This document shows positions 32,563 through 40,872 of a DNA stretch of 63,366 bases, piece after piece. The position numbers were made by a program, and so were the translations under genes. Within the stretch, counting starts at the first letter, position 1, and every line of letters begins with the position of its first letter. The stretch comes from DATEOR01 sp035698665 (GTDB lineage: Bacteria; Actinomycetota; Thermoleophilia; Gaiellales; Gaiellaceae). The notes under the pieces are model-generated. The model did no database searches, had not been told where the DNA came from, and saw only the letters and a program-made list of their open reading frames with translations. The DNA lies in the NCBI GenBank assembly GCA_035698665.1, contig DASSBN010000079.1, positions 1 to 63,366 on the forward strand, read 5' to 3'.

Positions 32563-32808
32563 ATGGGTAAGCGACCTTCTCGCATAGAGCTGCTCGAGCT
32601 GGACATCGACCTGCGCCTCTCCGACCTCTGGAGTGAGGCCTGCGGCGTGGAGGAATGGAACCTCGAAGTCGTCGCGGCGTTCCTCCGCGCGGCGTACGGG
32701 AAGGGCTACTGCGACGCCCTCACCGAGGACGCGCCCGGCTCGCTCTGCCGCGATCACGGGTATCGCATCCCCGACCGGCGTATCGCGCCGGCGCACGACC
32801 AGATCTAG
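32563..32808 (+). CDS. Small conserved protein of unknown function
   Basis: Protein of 81 residues, mostly helical: KRPSRIELLELDIDLRLSDLWSEACGVEEWNLEVVAAFLRAAYGKGYCDAL, then a short tail with two cysteines and DHGYRIPDRR. No recognised domain. The start is supported by TACGGT 7 nt upstream of the ATG. Divergent from the endonuclease IV-like gene, with 31 bp between start codons. Confidence 0.72.
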   Translation: MGKRPSRIELLELDIDLRLSDLWSEACGVEEWNLEVVAAFLRAAYGKGYCDALTEDAPGSLCRDHGYRIPDRRIAPAHDQI

Positions 32809-32843
32809 CACGACCTCCTGCGCTCGGGCGCGAAAAGCCCAGC

Positions 32844-32849
32844 TAAACT
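32844..32849 (+). promoter_or_regulatory. -10 box TAAACT, leaderless promoter of ccmE
   Basis: TAAACT-CGGGATC-GTG (32857), exact N7 spacing. Likely start of the ccmE-ccmF-ccmI-like transcript. Confidence 0.6.
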
Positions 32850-32856
32850 CGGGATC

Positions 32857-33243
32857 GTGGCCCGGCGCAGAAGTCCCGCACGCCTCGTCATCGCGCTCTC
32901 GGTCGCGGCCGCGCTCGCGATCTTCCTCGTCTACACCGCGCTTGCGGGCGGGACGCCGTCGCTGCGCCCGAGCCAGGTCGCCGGCCACGACGGGCGGGTG
33001 AGCGTCGCCGGCAAGGTCGTCGGCCAGCCGAGCGGGGCTGCCCGAAGCCCGGACGGGCTGCGCTTCACGATCCGGGACGTCGAGGGCAGTGCCACGCTGC
33101 CGGTCGTCTACCGGGGCTCGGTGCCCGATCTCTTCAGGACGGGGCGTGACGTCTCCGTCGAGGGATCGCTCCGAAACGGTGTCTTCGTCGCGGACAAGCT
33201 CGTGACGAAGTGCCCGTCGAAGTACACGAACAAGCCGGCCTGA
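32857..33243 (+). CDS. ccmE: Cytochrome c maturation haem chaperone CcmE, CXXXY type
   Basis: Protein of 128 residues: one N-terminal membrane helix (about 9-31) and an OB-fold domain (about 38-115, SQVAGHDGRVSVAGKVVG...LPVVYRGSVPDLFRTGRDVSVEG). In classical CcmE the haem-binding residue is His in HDENY. Here the equivalent C-terminal motif is KCPSKY, a Cys in a CXXXY pattern, the variant known from archaea, some Desulfovibrio and some Gram-positives. It receives haem outside the membrane and passes it to CcmF, whose gene overlaps this stop codon. Confidence 0.88.
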   Translation: MARRRSPARLVIALSVAAALAIFLVYTALAGGTPSLRPSQVAGHDGRVSVAGKVVGQPSGAARSPDGLRFTIRDVEGSATLPVVYRGSVPDLFRTGRDVSVEGSLRNGVFVADKLVTKCPSKYTNKPA

Positions 33244-35237
33244 TGCCCGGGCTGGGAAGCGCCGCGCTCGTCGTCGCGTTCGGGCTCGTCCTCTACGCGG
33301 CGCTGGCGGGCGGATATGCCGCCTATCGCGGGCGACGGCGCCTGCTCGACTCGGCAACGAACGCGCTCTACGCGTCGTTCGCAAGCGTTCTCCTCGCCGC
33401 GCTCGTCCTCCTCGCCGCCCTCGCGCGCCACGACTTCACCTTCTCCTACGTCGCCTCGCACACGAGCCACGAGCTGCCGCTCGGCTACACGCTCGCCTCG
33501 TTCTGGAGTGGGCAGGAGGGTTCCCTGCTTCTCTGGCTCCTCGTCCTCACGGGGATCGGCTCGGCCGCCGTGGCGCTGAATCGCCGCCTGATCCGCACCG
33601 TTCTTCCCTGGACCGTGCCGATCCTCGGCGCGATCGCGAGCTTCTTCGCGCTGCTCCTCGTGTTCGTCGCCTCGCCGTTCGCGACGCAGGTCGCGCCGGC
33701 CGACGGCGCGGGCATGAACCCGAGCCTCCAGAACCCGTACATGCTCGCGCATCCGCCGCTCCTCTACCTCGGCTACGTGGGCCTGACCATCCCGTTCGCG
33801 TTCGCGATGGGCGCGCTCGCGTCGGGCCGCGCGGACGAGCGCTGGATCATCGCCACCCGACGGTGGACGCTCGCCTCCTGGACGTTCCTCGGCTTCGCCA
33901 TCCTCCTCGGCGCGAAGTGGGCCTACGAGGAGGTGGGGTGGGGCGGCTGGTACGCCTGGGATCCGGTCGAGAACGCGGCGCTCATGCCGTGGCTCGTCGC
34001 GACCGCCTATCTCCACTCCGTGATGGTGCAGGAGAAGAAGAACATGCTGCGCGTGTGGAACGCCGTGCTCGTCGCGGGCGCGTTCTGCCTCTCGCTCTTC
34101 GGCACCTTCCTGACGCGGAGCGGAGTGATCAACTCGATCCACAGCTTCACGCAGTCGTCGATCGGCGCGTGGTTCCTCGGCTTCATCGCGGTCGTGGCCG
34201 GCGCCTCGACGGCACTCATCCTCTACCGGCTGCCGCTCCTCCGCTCGCGCACCCGCCTCGAGTCGCTTATCTCCCGGGAGGCGGCGTTCCTCTACAACAA
34301 CCTCTTCCTCGTCGCGTTCGCACTCACGGTGCTCTGGGGGGTGATCTATCCCCTTGTCTCCGAAGCCGTGCGCGGCGTGGCCGTGACCGTCGGCGCGCCC
34401 TACTACGACTTCTTCGGGATCGCATTCGGCCTTCCGCTCGTGCTGCTCATGGGCATCGGGCCGCTCATCGCCTGGCGCCGCGCCTCGCTTCGGGCGCTCG
34501 GACGCTCGCTCCTCTGGCCGGCCGGCACGGCGGTGATCGTGGGGATCCTCCTGCTCCTCGGCGGCGCGGGGTCGAGCCCCGCCGGGCTCGTCGGCTACAC
34601 GTTCGCGTCCTTCGTGCTCGCCGCCATCGTCCTCGAGTTCGTGCGCGGGACGCGTGCGCGCCACGCGCTCGGCGACGGCTCCTGGTTCGCGTCGTTCACG
34701 AGCCTCGTGGGACGGAATCGCCGGCGGTACGGTGGCTACGTCGTCCATGCGGCGATCGTCCTCCTCCTCGTCGGGGCGGTCGGCATCGGCGGGTTCGGCA
34801 CGACGCGCGAGGCGAAGCTCGCGCAGGGCCAGTCCCTGCAGGTGGGCGACTACACGCTCACCTACCTCGGGAGCCAGCAGGAGCGGGCCGCCAACTCCCA
34901 GGAGCTCCGGGCTCGCCTGGCCGTCTCGCGCGGCGGCGACGACCTCGGCACCGTGCTCGCGGGCAAGAACCGCTATTTCGCGGAGCAGCAGACCTCGAAC
35001 GAGGTCGCGATTCGCTCGGACTGGCTGCGGGCAGAAGATCTCTTTGTCATCGCCGACCAGTTCAACCCGGACGGGTCGGTCTTCGTGAAAGCCCTCGTCA
35101 ATCCACTCGTCAACCTCATCTGGCTCGCGGGGCTCCTCTTCGTGGCGGGCTCCCTCATCACGCTCTGGCCCGACGCACGGGAGCAGCGGCGCCTCGCCCG
35201 CCGCTTCGCCGAGGAGGGAGCGCTCGCGCGCGCCTGA
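33243..35237 (+). CDS. ccmF: Cytochrome c haem lyase subunit CcmF
   Basis: Membrane protein of 664 residues with about 15 helices. The haem-handling WWD domain is present (WGGWYAWDPVENAALMPW, about 236-253), as are conserved FWSGQEGSLLLW, LMLLYLGY-like HPPLLYLGYVG and TFLTRSGVINSIHSF segments and a large periplasmic loop near the C-terminus. It attaches haem to apocytochrome c, taking it from CcmE. The ATG overlaps the ccmE stop (TGATG). Ccm system I in an actinobacterium-like genome is notable because many relatives use system II (CcsA/ResB). Confidence 0.92.
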   Translation: MPGLGSAALVVAFGLVLYAALAGGYAAYRGRRRLLDSATNALYASFASVLLAALVLLAALARHDFTFSYVASHTSHELPLGYTLASFWSGQEGSLLLWLLVLTGIGSAAVALNRRLIRTVLPWTVPILGAIASFFALLLVFVASPFATQVAPADGAGMNPSLQNPYMLAHPPLLYLGYVGLTIPFAFAMGALASGRADERWIIATRRWTLASWTFLGFAILLGAKWAYEEVGWGGWYAWDPVENAALMPWLVATAYLHSVMVQEKKNMLRVWNAVLVAGAFCLSLFGTFLTRSGVINSIHSFTQSSIGAWFLGFIAVVAGASTALILYRLPLLRSRTRLESLISREAAFLYNNLFLVAFALTVLWGVIYPLVSEAVRGVAVTVGAPYYDFFGIAFGLPLVLLMGIGPLIAWRRASLRALGRSLLWPAGTAVIVGILLLLGGAGSSPAGLVGYTFASFVLAAIVLEFVRGTRARHALGDGSWFASFTSLVGRNRRRYGGYVVHAAIVLLLVGAVGIGGFGTTREAKLAQGQSLQVGDYTLTYLGSQQERAANSQELRARLAVSRGGDDLGTVLAGKNRYFAEQQTSNEVAIRSDWLRAEDLFVIADQFNPDGSVFVKALVNPLVNLIWLAGLLFVAGSLITLWPDAREQRRLARRFAEEGALARA

Positions 35238-35238
35238 C

Positions 35239-35577
35239 GTGGAAACCGTGGCCGTTCTCCTCGCAGTTCTCCTGGCCGTCGCCGCGGTCGCCTTTGTCGC
35301 GCGTCCCTTCCTCGCCGAGCCGGAGCCCGAAGACGACCGGATCGGCAGCCTGACTCCGGCCGAGCAGGAGCGCCTGCGCCTGCTCGAGCGGCGCGACCGC
35401 GCCCTCGGCGCTCTCAAGGAGCTGGAGTTCGACCACCGGACGGGGAAGATCGCCGACGCCGACTACGAGGCCTCGGTCGGTCCGCTTCGCCGTGAGGCCG
35501 CCGAGGCGATGCGGGCACTCGAGCCCCAGACCGCCTCCGTCCCCGAGCCCGTGGAGAAGGTGGACGCTCCTGCCTGA
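35239..35577 (+). CDS. CcmI-like small membrane-anchored protein
   Basis: Protein of 112 residues: one N-terminal helix (about 3-25) and a cytoplasmic coiled-coil-like region (LTPAEQERLRLLERRDRALGALKELEFDHRTGKIADADYE) matching the first part of CcmI/CycH, without the TPR domain. Bacterial CcmI presents apocytochrome to the lyase; short forms such as this are common next to ccmF in Gram-positives. The GTG lies 1 nt after the ccmF stop. Confidence 0.8.
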   Translation: METVAVLLAVLLAVAAVAFVARPFLAEPEPEDDRIGSLTPAEQERLRLLERRDRALGALKELEFDHRTGKIADADYEASVGPLRREAAEAMRALEPQTASVPEPVEKVDAPA

Positions 35578-36349
35578 GTGCCCCCATTGCGGCCACGAGG
35601 CTCCGGATGGGAGCCGCTTTTGCCCCGAATGCGGTCGGACGCTCGGAGTCGAGAGCGAGACTGCGATCCACCCACCGGAGCCGCAGTTGTGGCCGCCGGA
35701 CCCCTTCATCGTCATCACGGGAGCGCTCGTCATCGGCGCAATCGTCCTTCTCGTTGCAGGCGTCTGGGCTTGGGGTGTCGTCGCGCTCCTCGCGGCCGCG
35801 GTGGTCTTTCTCGCCACACGGGCGGAGGAGCGGCGCGCGGCCAAGTACGCCCTCGCCGGGGTCGGGGCACGCTTCAGCGCCAGCCGCGACTCGATCGCGG
35901 CCAGAAGCCGCGGCCAGATCGACCTCTTCCGCGCCCGGCGCGACCGCGCCGACCTGGAAGGCGAGCGCACGCGCGCGCTCCAGCGCCTGGGGCACGCGGT
36001 GTTCTACGAGGACGAAACGGGCATCGAGTCGTCCAGGACGGCCGTGCAAGAGGTCGTCGACAAGATCGTCGCAAAGGAGGCCGAGATCCAAGCCCTGATC
36101 GACAGAACCGAGGAGAGGGTGCAGCGCGCCCAGGCCGGCGTGCGGCCGACCGAGCGGCTCGAGGCTCCGCCCGAGCCCGCGCGGGTCCCCGAGCCCTGGC
36201 CCCCACCGGACGAGGGCGATCCGCCCGAGCCGGCGGTCGTTCCCGAGCCGAGCCCGGAGCAGCCCGCACCCGAGCCGGAGCGCGCTCCCACGCCGCAGGC
36301 AAAGGCGAAACGGACCCGCAAGACGGCGGACAAGGCCAAAAAGTCCTAA
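35570..36349 (+). CDS. Zinc-ribbon, two-helix membrane protein with Pro/Glu-rich tail
   Basis: Protein of about 259 residues: an N-terminal zinc ribbon (ECPHCG...FCPECGRT, about 3-24), a double hydrophobic helix (about 46-87), a coiled-coil-like segment (about 105-190, with GRGQIDLFRARRDRADLEGE-type charge repeats), and a long Pro/Glu tail ending in Lys-rich sequence. No ATG, GTG or TTG occurs near the zinc ribbon in this frame; a CTG at 35570, after GGAGAAGG, overlaps the CcmI-like gene by 8 nt and is the likeliest start. A GTG at 35492 would add 26 odd residues. Last gene of the ccm transcript; function unknown. Confidence 0.7.
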   Translation: MPECPHCGHEAPDGSRFCPECGRTLGVESETAIHPPEPQLWPPDPFIVITGALVIGAIVLLVAGVWAWGVVALLAAAVVFLATRAEERRAAKYALAGVGARFSASRDSIAARSRGQIDLFRARRDRADLEGERTRALQRLGHAVFYEDETGIESSRTAVQEVVDKIVAKEAEIQALIDRTEERVQRAQAGVRPTERLEAPPEPARVPEPWPPPDEGDPPEPAVVPEPSPEQPAPEPERAPTPQAKAKRTRKTADKAKKS

Positions 36350-36350
36350 C

Positions 36351-36398
36351 GGTTCGCACTTGGCGCGAACCACATTTGTCCTGTAAAACACGGGACTT
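36351..36398 (+). terminator. Two adjacent hairpins after the ccm cluster
   Basis: GGTTCGC/GCGAACC (36351-36357 with 36365-36371) followed by ACATTTG, then GTCCTGT/ACGGGAC (36378-36384 with 36390-36396). The weak T-run makes this a possible rather than certain terminator. Confidence 0.45.
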
Positions 36399-36461
36399 CG
36401 TCTAGGAAATCCGCCGCGTGCGTGCGCAGGGACGTCCGCGCGCCCGGCGAAACTGAAACTC

Positions 36462-37655
36462 GTGCGCGATCTTCGCCGCCTCCCCCTGCTCGCCCTGTTC
36501 CTCGCCCTCGGTGTGGCCTTCGGCGTGCCCTCCGCGCTCGGGCAGTCGATCTGGGAGCAGCAGCAGAGTCTCGACCAGAAGATCTCCGGGCTCCAGTCCG
36601 AGATCTCGCGGGCAAAGCACAAGGAAGGCGTCCTCACGACCGAGATCTCGAGCGCCTCGTCGCAGATCTCGGCGCTTCAGGGCGACATCAGCGTCCTCAC
36701 GGCCAAGGTGGCAGCGCTCGAGAGCGATCTCGCCGCTCACCGGGCTCGCCTCGAGCGGCTCAAGGAGCGCTACGAGCAGCAGACCGAGCGCTACAACCTG
36801 CTGCGTCGCGACCACCGGATCGCGCTCGGCCGCCTCGAGGCGCGGCTCGTGCAGCTCTACGAGACCGCCGACACGAGCGAGCTCGACGTCATCCTCCAGT
36901 CGAACAGCCTCTCCGACCTGATCGAGCAGATCGACTACTTCCACACGATCGGAGACGCGGACAAGCAGCTCGCCGACCACCTACAGGTCCTCTCCAACCA
37001 GATGCGCGTCGCGCGGATGATCACCGCGGCGACGAAGAGCGACGTGGCGGACGCGACCGCGGTCCTCGCGCGCGAGACCGAGCGGCAGCGGGCGGCCCGC
37101 GACGCCCTCGTCGTACGGCAGAACGCGCTCGCTGCTGCCCGGTCGAACCAGCGCAGCCTGCTGGCCAGCGTTCGCACGGCCCGCGAGAAGGACGAGGAGA
37201 ATCTCGCCGCGATGCAGGCGGCGAGCGCCGCCATCGCGGCCAAGATCCGCGCCCACCAGAGCGCGAGCGGTTCGAGCGGCAACGGCACCTCCTCGAGCGG
37301 CCTCATCTGGCCCGTGAACGGGCCGATCACAAGCGGTTTCGGCTGGCGCTGGGGGCGCATGCACGAGGGCATCGACATCGGCGTCCCGTGCGGCACCCCG
37401 ATCCATGCGGCCGCCTCCGGCACCGTGATCTATTCGGGCTGGATGGACGGCTACGGCAACTTCGTGGTCATCGACCACGGCAACGGGCTCGCCACTGCGT
37501 ACGGCCACCAGTCGGCGATCTACGTCAGCGGCGGCTCCGTGTCACAGGGCCAGTCGATCGGCGCCGTCGGCTCCACGGGCAACTCGACGGGCTGCCACCT
37601 CCACTTCGAGGTGCGCGTCAACGGAAACCCCGTCGATCCGCTCGGTTATCTCTAG
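36462..37655 (+). CDS. Secreted coiled-coil M23 (LytM) peptidase, EnvC-like
   Basis: Protein of 397 residues: signal peptide (about 1-28, ending SALGQS), two long coiled coils (about 30-125 and 165-255; LDQKISGLQSEISRAKHKEG and so on), and a C-terminal LytM domain (about 280-397) with zinc ligands in GWRWGRMHEGIDIG (H and D) and HLHFEVRVNG (HxH). All ligands are present, so it should be an active peptidoglycan endopeptidase, unlike EnvC itself. It likely acts in septal or wall remodelling. GTG start. Confidence 0.9.
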   Translation: MRDLRRLPLLALFLALGVAFGVPSALGQSIWEQQQSLDQKISGLQSEISRAKHKEGVLTTEISSASSQISALQGDISVLTAKVAALESDLAAHRARLERLKERYEQQTERYNLLRRDHRIALGRLEARLVQLYETADTSELDVILQSNSLSDLIEQIDYFHTIGDADKQLADHLQVLSNQMRVARMITAATKSDVADATAVLARETERQRAARDALVVRQNALAAARSNQRSLLASVRTAREKDEENLAAMQAASAAIAAKIRAHQSASGSSGNGTSSSGLIWPVNGPITSGFGWRWGRMHEGIDIGVPCGTPIHAAASGTVIYSGWMDGYGNFVVIDHGNGLATAYGHQSAIYVSGGSVSQGQSIGAVGSTGNSTGCHLHFEVRVNGNPVDPLGYL

Positions 37656-37813
37656 GTAAACACGGCGTACAGAATCACGCCGGCGAGCACTGCGACGCCG
37701 ACCCAGACGAGCGGAAGCAGGCGAAAGGCGGTGCGCTCGCCGCGCGTCGGGGCCTTTGGCTCCACGTATTCCTCGTCCACGTAGTCGTCGTCCCCGGGAG
37801 AATGCTGGGACAA
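37652..37813 (-). CDS. Small single-pass membrane protein
   Basis: Protein of 53 residues: an acidic N-terminus (HSPGDDDYVDEEYVEP) and one hydrophobic helix (about 32-52) at the end. The TTG at 37813 lies 4 nt after the hypoxanthine phosphoribosyltransferase stop, so it may be co-transcribed with that gene. Its stop overlaps the convergent M23 gene stop. Function unknown; a spurious ORF cannot be fully excluded. Confidence 0.5.
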   Translation of the reverse strand: MSQHSPGDDDYVDEEYVEPKAPTRGERTAFRLLPLVWVGVAVLAGVILYAVFT

Positions 37814-37817
37814 ACCG

Positions 37818-38348
37818 TCAGGCCCGGTTGAGGACGCGGAGATCGGGGAGCCCCCGCCAGCGATCCTCGAGGTCGAAGCCGTACCCGACGAAGAACTCGT
37901 CCGGGACGGTGAAGCCGACGTAGCGCAGCGGGAGATCGTCCACCAGGCGGCGGTAGGGCCGGTCGAGGAGCGCGCATGCGGCCAGGCTCGCGGGCTCACG
38001 GAGCTCCAGCGTCTTCACGAGGTAGTTGAGCGTCAGGCCCGTGTCGACCACGTTTTCGACGAGCACGACGTCGCGTCCGGCGATGACGAGGTCGAGATCC
38101 TTGAGCAGCCGGATCTTGCTGCGCCCGCCGAGCGCGCCGTCGTACCCGGCGAGGACGACGAAGTCGAGGGCGTGGGGAATCGGCACCGCGCGCGAGAGGT
38201 CGGCCAGGAAGACGAAGGCGCCCTTGAGGATCGTCACGAGGACGGGGTCCCGGTCGGCGTAGTCCGCGGCGATCTGCGCGCCGAGCTCGTCGACACGGGT
38301 GCGAATCTCCTCACGGGAGAGGTACACCTCCCCGATCCGAGGATCCAC
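37818..38348 (-). CDS. hpt: Hypoxanthine phosphoribosyltransferase
   Basis: Purine-salvage enzyme of 176 residues converting hypoxanthine (and guanine) plus PRPP to nucleotides. Motifs: VTILKGAFVFLADLSR (PPi loop), DFVVLAGYDG (flexible loop region), the PRPP-binding stretch VLVENVVDTGLTLNYL (about 103-118) and VGFTVPDEFFVGYGFD with the base-binding region. The usual acidic pair ED of the PRPP loop is EN here; the catalytic-base Asp (VVD) remains. The GTG at 38348 follows the upstream gene's stop by 5 nt. Confidence 0.9.
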   Translation of the reverse strand: MDPRIGEVYLSREEIRTRVDELGAQIAADYADRDPVLVTILKGAFVFLADLSRAVPIPHALDFVVLAGYDGALGGRSKIRLLKDLDLVIAGRDVVLVENVVDTGLTLNYLVKTLELREPASLAACALLDRPYRRLVDDLPLRYVGFTVPDEFFVGYGFDLEDRWRGLPDLRVLNRA

Positions 38349-38353
38349 CGGCT

Positions 38354-38722
38354 CTATGAGGCGAGGTTCAGTCTGTATTTGTGCGAGAGGCGCTCGAAGT
38401 CGCGCCGGGTGAAGAGCTTGATCTTGATGTCCGGGTGCCGCTCGCGGAGCTTGCGGATCTTCCGGTGCTTGCGGGTGACGAGCGACTGCTTCATCACCGT
38501 CACCTCGAGATATGCGTCCTGCTCCGGGAGATAGAAGTCCGGCGTGAAGGCCTCGAGCACGCGGCCGTTCTCGTCCTGCTCGAGGACGAAGGAGTGCGGC
38601 TCGTACTCCCAGGCGATTCCGTGGAAGTCGAGAATCCGGGCGCATTCGACCTCCGCGTCGTTGGCGAAATGCGGCGGATCCGTCCCCGAATGTGCCTGGA
38701 AATCAGGCGTTTCCTGGGCCAT
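38354..38722 (-). CDS. PD-(D/E)XK-like nuclease-fold protein of unknown function
   Basis: Protein of 122 residues. The pattern FTPDFYLPEQDAYLEVTVMKQ (PD...E-x-T) resembles a PD-(D/E)XK/TnsA-like nuclease core; ARILDFHGIAWEYEPHSF precedes it, and the C-terminus holds KHRKIRKLRERHPDIKIKLF. I recall homologues upstream of hpt in actinobacteria, with no tested activity. The last core position is Thr rather than Lys, so catalysis is uncertain. A TACCCT box lies 9 nt before the ATG. Confidence 0.68.
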   Translation of the reverse strand: MAQETPDFQAHSGTDPPHFANDAEVECARILDFHGIAWEYEPHSFVLEQDENGRVLEAFTPDFYLPEQDAYLEVTVMKQSLVTRKHRKIRKLRERHPDIKIKLFTRRDFERLSHKYRLNLAS

Positions 38723-38809
38723 CTGTAAATGAGGGTAGCAGTCACTTCGGACGACCCCGCACTACACTTCGACGCAGTCGGATAGGCCGGAAGAAGACAA
38801 GGGGAGCTC

Positions 38810-39595
38810 GTGTTCCGGATCGCGCACATCTCGGATCTCCATTGCGGCTCGCCGTATTTCGTCCCCGACCTGATGGAGCGGGCGATCATGGAGATCAACG
38901 AGCTCGAGCCCGAGATCGTCGTCTGCTCCGGCGATCTCACCGCGTACGGGTTCAAGCCCGAGTACGCCGAGGCGAAGGCCTATCTCGACCGGCTCGAGTG
39001 CCGGGAGCTCGTCGTCGTCCCCGGGAACCACGACTCCCGCAACGTTGGCTACATCCATTTCGAGGAGCTCTTCGGCGAGCGGAACCCGGTCGTCCACGTG
39101 AACGGCGTCTCCGTCGTCGCGGTCGACTCGACCGAGCCCGATCTCGACCACGGGCACATCGGCCGTAGCCGTTACCCCTGGATCCAGGAGCAGTTCTCCC
39201 AGGACGCCGACTTCAGGATCTTCGTCCTGCACCACCACCTCCTGCCGGTGCCGGGGACGGGCAGGGAGCGCAACATCGTCTACGACGCGGGAGACACGCT
39301 CGAGGCGCTTCAGCGCGCGCGCGTGAATCTCGTCCTCTCGGGGCACAAGCACGTGCCCTATGCGTGGCGCCTCGAGAACATCTTCGTCGTCAACGCGGGC
39401 ACGGTGTCGACGTTGCGCGTCAGAGGCAACGGCCGCCCTTGCTACAACCTGATCGAGATCGAGGGCAGGCACGTGGACGTCTGGCGGAAGTACCCGTACC
39501 ACGACCAGGAGCGGATCATCCAGTTCTCGGCGGACACGCTCGAATTCGAGAAGTACACGACCCGAATCGAGGGTGAGGTGACGAGCAAGCAGTGA
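38810..39595 (+). CDS. Calcineurin-like metallophosphoesterase
   Basis: Cytoplasmic phosphoesterase of 261 residues with all five metal motifs: ISDLHCG (D-x-H, about 7-13), CSGDLTAYG (GD), VPGNHDSRN (GNHD), LHHHLLP and SGHKHVPYA (GHxH). Overall like the class III cyclic-nucleotide phosphodiesterases (CpdA/Icc). First gene of a four-gene operon whose next two genes make cyclic 2,3-diphosphoglycerate. It might hydrolyse that compound or its precursors; inference from context. AAGGGGAG precedes the GTG; a TACACT -10 box lies at 38763-38768. Confidence 0.87.
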   Translation: MFRIAHISDLHCGSPYFVPDLMERAIMEINELEPEIVVCSGDLTAYGFKPEYAEAKAYLDRLECRELVVVPGNHDSRNVGYIHFEELFGERNPVVHVNGVSVVAVDSTEPDLDHGHIGRSRYPWIQEQFSQDADFRIFVLHHHLLPVPGTGRERNIVYDAGDTLEALQRARVNLVLSGHKHVPYAWRLENIFVVNAGTVSTLRVRGNGRPCYNLIEIEGRHVDVWRKYPYHDQERIIQFSADTLEFEKYTTRIEGEVTSKQ

Positions 39596-40872
39596 GGGCG
39601 CTGGCTCTCATCGACGGCGAGCACTATCCGGATGTGGTCAGGGTCGCGTTCGCGGGCCTGGGCCACGACGTCGCGGGAGCGGTGCTCCTGGGCGGGACCG
39701 AGAAGCTTCGCGGAGGAGAGGACTACGGGGTGCCGCTCTTCGAGACCCTCGACGAGGCTTTCGAGGCGATCTCTCCGGAGATCGTCGTCGACCTCTCCGA
39801 CGAGCCGGTCGCGGACCCGCCGCGGCGCTTTCGCATCGCGAGCCGCGTGCTCGCCCGCGGGGTTCCCTATGTCGGAGCGGACTTCCGCTTCGATCCGGTC
39901 CGCTTCGAGCCGTTCTCGCGGCCCGCGCTCGCAGTCGTCGGGACGGGCAAGCGGGTGGGGAAGACCGCCGTGGCGGGGCACATCGCGCGCCTCCTCTCGC
40001 GCGAGCTCTTCGTCGTCGTCGTGGCGATGGGGCGGGGCGGGCCCCAGGAGCCCGTCGTGGTCGACCGGCAGCCGGAGATCGACGAGCTCCTCGAGCTCTC
40101 GCGCGCAGGCGGCCACGCGGCCTCGGACTATCTCGAGGACGCCGCCTTCGCGAGCGTCGTCACCGTGGGCAGCCGCCGTGCCGGCGGAGGGCTCGCAGGC
40201 GCGCCCTTCTATTCGAACGTCGGCGCGGCCGCGGAGCTCGCGGCGTCGCTCTCGCCGGACCTCGTCGTCTTCGAAGGGAGCGGCGCTGCCATTCCACCGG
40301 TCGAGGTCGGCAAGCGCGTGCTCGTCGTCGGGGCGACGCAGGATCCGGCCACGGTCATCGGCTACCTCGGCGCCTATCGCGTGCTGCTCAGCGACCTCGT
40401 CGTCCTCACCGGCTGCGAAGAGCCTCTCACCGACGAGGCTGACGTCGAGAAGCTGCGGCGCGCGATCGGGGAGGTGAGCGACGTGCCCGTCCTGCAGACG
40501 ATCTTCAGGCCGCGTCCGGTCAGCGACGTGAGCGGGCGCAGGGTCGCGTACTTCTCGACGGCGCCGCAGGCGGCGCACGCGCGTCTGCGGGAGCACCTCG
40601 GGCGCGAGCACGGCGCGGAGATCGTCCATGTCTCGGGAAACCTCTCGCGCCGGCCCGAGCTCCGGGCGGACCTGGCGTCCCTCGAGGCGCGTTCGGCCGA
40701 CCTCTACCTCGTCGAGCTCAAGGCGGCCGCGATCGACGTCGTCGCCGAGACTGCCGCGGAGCGCGCAGTCCCGGTGGTGCTGTGCGACAACGAGGTCCGC
40801 ACGGTCGACGGCGAGAGCCTGGACGAGCGCGTGCTCGACCTCGCCGACGCGCTCGTGGGGGCGCGCGCGTGA
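39592..40872 (+). CDS. cpgS: Cyclic 2,3-diphosphoglycerate synthetase
   Basis: Protein of 426 residues matching the family defined by the Methanothermus fervidus enzyme that uses ATP to cyclise 2,3-diphosphoglycerate. An N-terminal Rossmann-like part (LALIDGEHYPDVVRVAFAGL) is followed by a P-loop, VVGTGKRVGKTAVAGHIARLL (about 119-139), a VVVVAMGRGGPQEP strand, and Cys/Asp-containing LVVLTGCEEPLTD. The start overlaps the phosphoesterase stop (GTGA) and its own stop overlaps the 2-phosphoglycerate kinase start, so the pathway enzymes are made together. Size is close to the archaeal enzyme. Confidence 0.87.
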   Translation: MRALALIDGEHYPDVVRVAFAGLGHDVAGAVLLGGTEKLRGGEDYGVPLFETLDEAFEAISPEIVVDLSDEPVADPPRRFRIASRVLARGVPYVGADFRFDPVRFEPFSRPALAVVGTGKRVGKTAVAGHIARLLSRELFVVVVAMGRGGPQEPVVVDRQPEIDELLELSRAGGHAASDYLEDAAFASVVTVGSRRAGGGLAGAPFYSNVGAAAELAASLSPDLVVFEGSGAAIPPVEVGKRVLVVGATQDPATVIGYLGAYRVLLSDLVVLTGCEEPLTDEADVEKLRRAIGEVSDVPVLQTIFRPRPVSDVSGRRVAYFSTAPQAAHARLREHLGREHGAEIVHVSGNLSRRPELRADLASLEARSADLYLVELKAAAIDVVAETAAERAVPVVLCDNEVRTVDGESLDERVLDLADALVGARA

